Assembly (NCBI GenBank): GCA_965200465.1
Contig: OZ241358.1
Location: 2,108,001-2,172,000 of the forward strand
Direction: 5' to 3'
DNA from: Azophilus sp965200465
GTDB taxonomy: Bacteria > Pseudomonadota > Gammaproteobacteria > Pseudomonadales > Azotimanducaceae
Length of the DNA stretch: 64,000 bases
Within the stretch, counting starts at the first letter, position 1. Every line of letters starts with the position of its first letter. Under the pieces are notes generated by a model. That model made no database searches and was not told the origin of the DNA. It saw nothing but the letters and a program-made list of their open reading frames with translations. A program made the translations under genes and the position numbers. Shown here one piece after another: positions 59,667 to 64,000 of the stretch.

Positions 59667-61127
59667 ATGGAAACACCGGTATTAGTGGGCGCGGCCCAAC
59701 TCGAGCAACGCATTCAGGCGCCGGAGGAGGGCAAGGAGCCCATCGAACTGATGATCGACGCCTGCCGCATGGCGGCGGAGGACGCCGGCTGTCCGGCGCT
59801 GCTGGCGCAGGCGAACTCCGTGCGCGTCATCCGCGGCTGGTGGCGCTACCAAAATCCGGCCAAGGCGCTGTGCGAAGCGTTCGGCAACGTCCGGGCGCAG
59901 ACCGCCATCACGCCCTTCGGCGGCAACATGGTGCAGAGCGTGGTCAACCGCTCCGCCTTGGAGATTCAGTCCGGGGAGCATGAGGTCATCGTCATCACCG
60001 GCGCGGAGTGCGGCCACAGCCAAGCCAGGGCGCGACGGACCGGCACAAAGCTGAAGTGGCGCGACCTTGACGGAACGCCAGACCTGCAAATCGGCGAAGA
60101 CACGCCGATGAGCCATCCTCGGGAGCTGGCGTTGAACATCGTCCGCCCCACCCACATGTATCCCATCATGGAGCTCGCCCGTCGCCATCATCTCGGCGAA
60201 GGCGTTGCGCAGCATCTACGGCGCATCTCCGAACTTTGGGCCGACTTCAGCGCCGTAGCCGCGGAAAACCCCCACGCTTGGCTGCGCACCGCCAGGAGCG
60301 CCGAGGAGATCCGCACCCCCTCCCCGGCCAACCGCCCGGTCTCCTTTCCCTACGCCAAGTTGATGAACTCCAACAACAAGGTCGATCAGGCGGCGGCGCT
60401 CATTATGTGCTCGGAGCGCAGGGCCGCCGCCCTTGGCGCCGACCGGGCGAAGTGGGTCTATCCCTGGACGGGCACGGACGCCCACGACCATTGCTTCGTC
60501 TCCAACCGAGACAATCTTTACAGCTCCCCGGCCATTCGCATCGCCGGCGGCCGCGCCTTGGAGTTGGCCGGTTTGGCGCCCAAGGAGCTGGACATGGTGG
60601 ACCTCTACAGCTGCTTCCCCATCGCCGTGCAGGTGGCGGCGGCGGAACTAGGCTTGAGCCCGACCCAGCGCCTGAGCGTGACCGGCGGCCTGACTTTCGC
60701 CGGCGGGCCGCTCAACAGCTACGTCATGCACTCCATCGCCCGCATGGTGGAGCTGCTGCGCACCGCGCCCGGCAAGAAGGGGCTGATCTCCGCCAACGGC
60801 GGCTTCCTCACCAAGCACGCCTTCGGCATCTACAGCGCAGCGCCGCCGAAGCAGCCCTTCCAATACGCCGCGCCGCAAGCGGAGGTGGACGCCCTGCCGT
60901 TCCGGGAATTGGCGGAGGACTACAGGGGCGGCGCCACGGTGGAGGGCTATGCGGTCATTTACAACGGCGAAGGCCCGCACACGGCCCACATCGCCGCCCG
61001 CTTGGACGGCGGCGAGCGGGCTTGGGCCAACTGCCGGGACGCCGATGTTCTTGAGGCGATGACGCGGGAGGAGTTCTGCGGCCGGCGCCTGCACTTGGAT
61101 GGCGATCACGCCCGCTTCATGGCCTGA
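59667..61127 (+). CDS. Thiolase-like acetyl-CoA acetyltransferase (SCP-x type)
   Basis: 486 aa. Thiolase fold: METPVLVGAAQLEQR start, GNMVQSVVNRSALEIQSGEH, DMVDLYSCFPIAVQVAAAELG and ISANGGFLTKHAFGIYS. The usual nucleophilic Cys in the N-terminal half (near GNMVQ) is not evident, and the GHP loop reads GGPLNSY. It may be an SCP-x-like thiolase of side-chain degradation or a non-canonical member. The ATG at 59667 gives the standard start. Confidence 0.75.
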   Translation: METPVLVGAAQLEQRIQAPEEGKEPIELMIDACRMAAEDAGCPALLAQANSVRVIRGWWRYQNPAKALCEAFGNVRAQTAITPFGGNMVQSVVNRSALEIQSGEHEVIVITGAECGHSQARARRTGTKLKWRDLDGTPDLQIGEDTPMSHPRELALNIVRPTHMYPIMELARRHHLGEGVAQHLRRISELWADFSAVAAENPHAWLRTARSAEEIRTPSPANRPVSFPYAKLMNSNNKVDQAAALIMCSERRAAALGADRAKWVYPWTGTDAHDHCFVSNRDNLYSSPAIRIAGGRALELAGLAPKELDMVDLYSCFPIAVQVAAAELGLSPTQRLSVTGGLTFAGGPLNSYVMHSIARMVELLRTAPGKKGLISANGGFLTKHAFGIYSAAPPKQPFQYAAPQAEVDALPFRELAEDYRGGATVEGYAVIYNGEGPHTAHIAARLDGGERAWANCRDADVLEAMTREEFCGRRLHLDGDHARFMA

Positions 61128-61165
61128 AGCGCACACAGAGCGCATCGAGAGAGGAGAGCGGTATT

Positions 61166-61241
61166 GCCGGAAAAAACCTTGCACGGCGGGCGCCCCTTGC
61201 AACGCACTGCAACGATTCCTTAAGCGGGGATTGGGGAGACC
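61166..61241 (+). repeat. Conserved element A, copy 2
   Basis: GCCGGAAAAAACCTTGC, then CCTTGCAACGCACTGCAACG with the dyad TTGCA-N6-TGCAA at 61197-61212, ATTCCTTAAGC and GGGGATTGGGGAGACC. It lies between the thiolase-like gene and the RDD gene, 66 nt before the RDD start. Confidence 0.65.
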
Positions 61242-61306
61242 ACATCTTGTCTAGGAAAGTGCCAGTGGATGCCATGCCAGGATGGCGTGGCGGCGCAGTG
61301 TTCTAG

Positions 61307-61741
61307 ATGTCGCTGGCGCCGCAGTTGCAGTCGGAAACCCCGGTCGGGCTCTGGCGCCGCTTGGCGGCCATGCTTTACGACGGCCTGCTGATTCTGGCGA
61401 TCTGGATGCTGACCCTGCTGCTCATGGTGTTGGCCAACGGCGGCGAAGCGGTGTTCGGCGCCGCGGTGCAGAGCTTGCTGTTCCTGGAGCTTGTCGCCTT
61501 CTTCTCCTACTTTTGGCGCGCCGACGGGCAAACCGCCGGGATGCGGGCTTGGCGGCTGCGCCTAGTTTCCGATGACGGCGGCCCCATCAGCCTGAACCAA
61601 GCGGTGCTGCGCCTGTTCGGCGCCCTTGCGGCCTTTGCCTCCTTGGGCGCCGGCTATTTCTGGGCTTTGCTGGACCGGCAACGACGCACTTGGCCGGACC
61701 TGCTCAGCCGCAGCCGCATTGTGCATCAGGCTTTGATGTAA
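61307..61741 (+). CDS. RDD-family membrane protein
   Basis: 144 aa. VGLWRRLAAMLYDGLLILAIW holds the Arg and Asp of the RDD domain. Three hydrophobic segments follow, with GQTAGMRAWRLRLVSDDG in the loop. The function of such small RDD proteins is poorly known; transport or stress roles have been proposed. Convergent with lptG. Confidence 0.82.
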   Translation: MSLAPQLQSETPVGLWRRLAAMLYDGLLILAIWMLTLLLMVLANGGEAVFGAAVQSLLFLELVAFFSYFWRADGQTAGMRAWRLRLVSDDGGPISLNQAVLRLFGALAAFASLGAGYFWALLDRQRRTWPDLLSRSRIVHQALM

Positions 61742-61781
61742 GGCTCTTCCCTTGCCGTTCGTCAGCCGGAGGGTGCGGCCC

Positions 61782-62861
61782 TCAAGCGGTGCGGCGGATG
61801 CCCCAGAGGGCGGCGGCCCAGCACAGGACGATGGGCAGGCCCACCGCCAAGGGCGCCGGCAGCTCGTAAACGGCGCTCATGGGCGCGAACAGGTCCTGCA
61901 GGTACTTGAAGCACAGGCCGACGATGACGCCGACGCTGATGCGAACGCCGACCCCCACCTCGCGCAGTGGCCCCAGCACGAAGGCCAGCGCCAGCATCGC
62001 CAAGCCCAGGATGGCGGCCGGCTGCAGGCACTTGCTCCAGAAGGCTAGGCGCTGGGCGCCGGCGTCCAAACCCTCACGCTCCAAGTAGCGAATCTGTCGG
62101 TGCAGATCCACAAGCGACAGCTTGCCGGCGTCCACCAAGGCCCGTTCGCTGAGCAGCGCCGGGTCAAGGCGGCCGGTCCAAGCCAATTGCCCAAAGGCAT
62201 CCATCTTGGCGCGTTCATCGACCAACTCGGTTTGAGTGCCGTTGTGCAGCACCCAGCGCCCGCCGCCGCTTTGGTGCTCCGCCCGTTGCGCCTGCCGGAT
62301 GAGCCCTAGGCCGCCGTCCTCGTTCAGCTGGTATTGGCGCACCCCCAATAGGTCGCCCTCGTTGTTCAAGGCTTGGACATGCATGTACAGTGGGCCTTCC
62401 CGATACCAGTAGCCGCCCTTGAGTTCCGTAAGCTGGCTGCCGCGCAGGACGCGGGCCTTGTGCATCTCCGCCGCAGCCTCCGTGGCCGGCGCCGCCCATT
62501 CGCCCACTGCGGCCCCCAGCAGCCAGGCCAATCCCACCGGCCAAGCCAAGGCGCCCGCCAAGCGCCGCACCGGGACGCCGGCGGCCCGCAGCGCCACCAG
62601 TTCCGATTGGGCGGCTAGGCGGCCAAGGCTGATGAGCGCACCGAGAAACAGAACATAGGGCAGAATTTCATGGGCGCGGCGCGGCAGGGTCAGCAGGACG
62701 TACCAAGCCGCCGCCGCTAGGCCATAGGCGCCGTGGTCTTCGTCAAGCTCCTCGACCAACGCGAAACTGGCGATCAAGCCCAGCAACGCGAGCAACACCG
62801 CCATCGCCGCCGTTAGGGTGGCACGGCACAGGTAGCGGTCGATTCGGGAAAGGGGTTTCAT
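61782..62861 (-). CDS. lptG: LPS export ABC transporter permease LptG
   Basis: 359 aa. N-terminal membrane helices (RYLCRATLTAAMAVLLALLGL), a periplasmic beta-jellyroll in the middle and three C-terminal helices (FVLGPLREVGVGVRISVG). With LptF and LptB it extracts LPS from the inner membrane. The ATG at 62861 overlaps the lptF stop (ATGA). An in-frame extension to 62933 was not used. Confidence 0.92.
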   Translation of the reverse strand: MKPLSRIDRYLCRATLTAAMAVLLALLGLIASFALVEELDEDHGAYGLAAAAWYVLLTLPRRAHEILPYVLFLGALISLGRLAAQSELVALRAAGVPVRRLAGALAWPVGLAWLLGAAVGEWAAPATEAAAEMHKARVLRGSQLTELKGGYWYREGPLYMHVQALNNEGDLLGVRQYQLNEDGGLGLIRQAQRAEHQSGGGRWVLHNGTQTELVDERAKMDAFGQLAWTGRLDPALLSERALVDAGKLSLVDLHRQIRYLEREGLDAGAQRLAFWSKCLQPAAILGLAMLALAFVLGPLREVGVGVRISVGVIVGLCFKYLQDLFAPMSAVYELPAPLAVGLPIVLCWAAALWGIRRTA

Positions 62862-63946
62862 GCGCTCCGCCTTGGCTGTTCCGCCCACAGCAGGGCTGCG
62901 GCGATGCCTGCAAACAGGGCGTGGGCCGGCCAAAGGCCCAGCGCCGCAGGCAGGCGGCCATCGACCAAGGCATTCTGATTGGCCAGCAGCGCCAGATAGT
63001 AGCCCAGCATGATGAGCACCCCAGGCACGATGCGGCCGAACCGTCCCCGCCGCGGCTTGACCGGGGCAACGCCGAAGGCGATCAGGCAGCTAACGAGGCA
63101 AAAAACGGGCAGGGCCAAGCGCCAATGCAGTTCCGCCGCCGCCGCCGCATCGCCGCGCCGCCAAAGGCTGGCGGTGGGCAGCGCCTCCTCCTTGCTCCGC
63201 TGCTCCGCGGCGCTGGCATCGACCTTCTGGCTCAAGGAGGCGAAGCGGATCAGCTGCCGCAGTTTGCCGCCCTGTCCAACCGTTGCCGCACCGGCCTCCT
63301 CCACCAGCCGCGTTCCCTCTTCAAGCACCAGGAAGCGGCTGCCGGTGGCTTCATCCAAGTACTGCTCGCCGCGCTTGGCCCAGATGGTGGCGACGTCGCC
63401 CTCAGCGTCGTATTCGGAGATGAACAGGTCGTTCAGGGTGCGCCGATCTTCGCCAAGGCTTTCCGCATAAGTGACGCGCCGCCCGCCGTTGGAGACTTGG
63501 AACAGGCCCGGCTGCAGCCGGTCAAACCCCGCCTTGATCCTCTGCTCCAGCACAAAGCGGTCCAAGGCCGCGTTGTTCGCCGGCGTCACCGCAAAGGACA
63601 GGTAGGCCACCGCGCCGGCAAGCAGCGCCGCCGGCGCCAAGATCCAGCCCAGCAGCCTTCCGGCGCCGACGCCGCAGCTTTGCAGCACCGCCATTTCCCG
63701 TTCGGCGTGCATTCGGCCCAAGGTCAGCAGCAGGGCGATGTAGAAGGCGAAGGGGCAGATGAGCTGCAAAAAGCCCGGCAACCGCAGCCCCATGATGGTG
63801 AGCAAGCCTTCGGCGGCGTATTTGCCGGCGGCGGCGTCCTGAAGATAGCCGATGAAGCGCCCGCCGACGGCCACCGCGAACAACACCAGCAAGGTCACCG
63901 CAAAGGTGGCCAGCAACTCCCGATTGATGTACTTGGCGGCGGTCAT
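62858..63946 (-). CDS. lptF: LPS export ABC transporter permease LptF
   Basis: 362 aa. YINRELLATFAVTLLVLFAV at the N-terminus, LTLGRMHAEREMAVLQSCGVG, the cytoplasmic coupling region, and PVKPRRGRFGRIVPGVLIM before the last helices. Paired with lptG in the standard lptF-lptG order. An aminopeptidase gene usually lies divergent upstream; only about 50 nt remain in the window to judge that. Confidence 0.93.
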   Translation of the reverse strand: MTAAKYINRELLATFAVTLLVLFAVAVGGRFIGYLQDAAAGKYAAEGLLTIMGLRLPGFLQLICPFAFYIALLLTLGRMHAEREMAVLQSCGVGAGRLLGWILAPAALLAGAVAYLSFAVTPANNAALDRFVLEQRIKAGFDRLQPGLFQVSNGGRRVTYAESLGEDRRTLNDLFISEYDAEGDVATIWAKRGEQYLDEATGSRFLVLEEGTRLVEEAGAATVGQGGKLRQLIRFASLSQKVDASAAEQRSKEEALPTASLWRRGDAAAAAELHWRLALPVFCLVSCLIAFGVAPVKPRRGRFGRIVPGVLIMLGYYLALLANQNALVDGRLPAALGLWPAHALFAGIAAALLWAEQPRRSA

Positions 63947-64000
63947 TCGCTAAGCTGACTCTCGAATTGGGCGAGGGTTCGGCAATGGCGGCCCCGGCAA

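Noticed and set aside
63986..64000. ATG at 63986 as the start of a divergent gene (pepA is usual upstream of lptF)
   Set aside because: Only five codons are in the window, so nothing can be identified.
1..64000. CRISPR arrays, rRNA genes, insertion sequences and prophage genes
   Set aside because: I saw no regularly spaced repeats, no rRNA-like stretches, no transposase or integrase motifs and no phage structural genes.

Overview
The window is GC-rich, gene-dense and looks like a chromosome segment of an uncultured gammaproteobacterium. The evidence is the housekeeping gene content and order: rplU-rpmA-obgE-proB, murJ-ribF-lspA, cysD with a fused cysNC, metG, ispB, and lptF-lptG. The species cannot be named from sequence alone. 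The large load of TonB receptors, sulfatases, cytochromes P450 and acyl-CoA and aromatic catabolism genes suggests an aerobic heterotroph, possibly marine or host-associated (inference).

Layout. 1-1890 (minus): three minor type IV pilin genes (pilW, cut by the window edge; pilV; pilE-like). 2099-14859: housekeeping block with lspA, ribF, murJ, rpsT (UUG start), proB, obgE, rpmA, rplU, ispB, tRNA-Pro(CGG), cysNC, cysD and metG. 15112-19374: valine catabolism (isobutyryl-CoA dehydrogenase, enoyl-CoA hydratase, 3-hydroxyisobutyryl-CoA hydrolase, 3-hydroxyisobutyrate dehydrogenase). 19507-21609: convergent restriction endonuclease and m5C methyltransferase. 22058-29547: first import/desulfation module (P450, cupin, alkylsulfatase, TonB receptor, sulfatase). 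29653-31181: AbiEii-like nucleotidyltransferase coupled to an unrecognised gene. 31302-34172: 4-cresol/eugenol-type flavocytochrome. 34350-34899: yefM-yoeB toxin-antitoxin. 35006-37219: creatinase-like protein and two small MoaF-like proteins. 37375-38571: pobA. 38568-41004: second restriction-modification pair. 41266-49761: aromatic catabolism (SDR, aldehyde dehydrogenase, LysR regulator with two HTH domains, ligA-ligB, alcohol dehydrogenase, class IV aminotransferase, MFS transporter). 50234-61127: second import module (TonB receptor, P450, membrane spermidine-synthase-like protein, sulfatase, thiolase-like protein). 61307-63946: RDD protein and lptG-lptF.

How the genes fit together. The flavocytochrome, alcohol and aldehyde dehydrogenases, PobA and LigAB could take p-cresol-type aromatics through 4-hydroxybenzoate and protocatechuate to meta ring cleavage. 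Two blocks share the recipe TonB receptor + P450 + sulfatase, which fits uptake, desulfation and oxidation of sulfated organics.

Regulation is the most novel part. A 71-nt promoter module (upstream box, -35, 16-nt spacer, GATACT -10) occurs in front of both the first P450 and ligAB, right next to the double-HTH LysR gene. A second family of conserved intergenic elements (A, three copies, with a TTGCA-N6-TGCAA dyad; B, two copies) sits in divergent pairs between the MFS and TonB receptor genes and between the sulfatase and thiolase genes, with a further A copy before the RDD gene. Both suggest unrecorded regulons.
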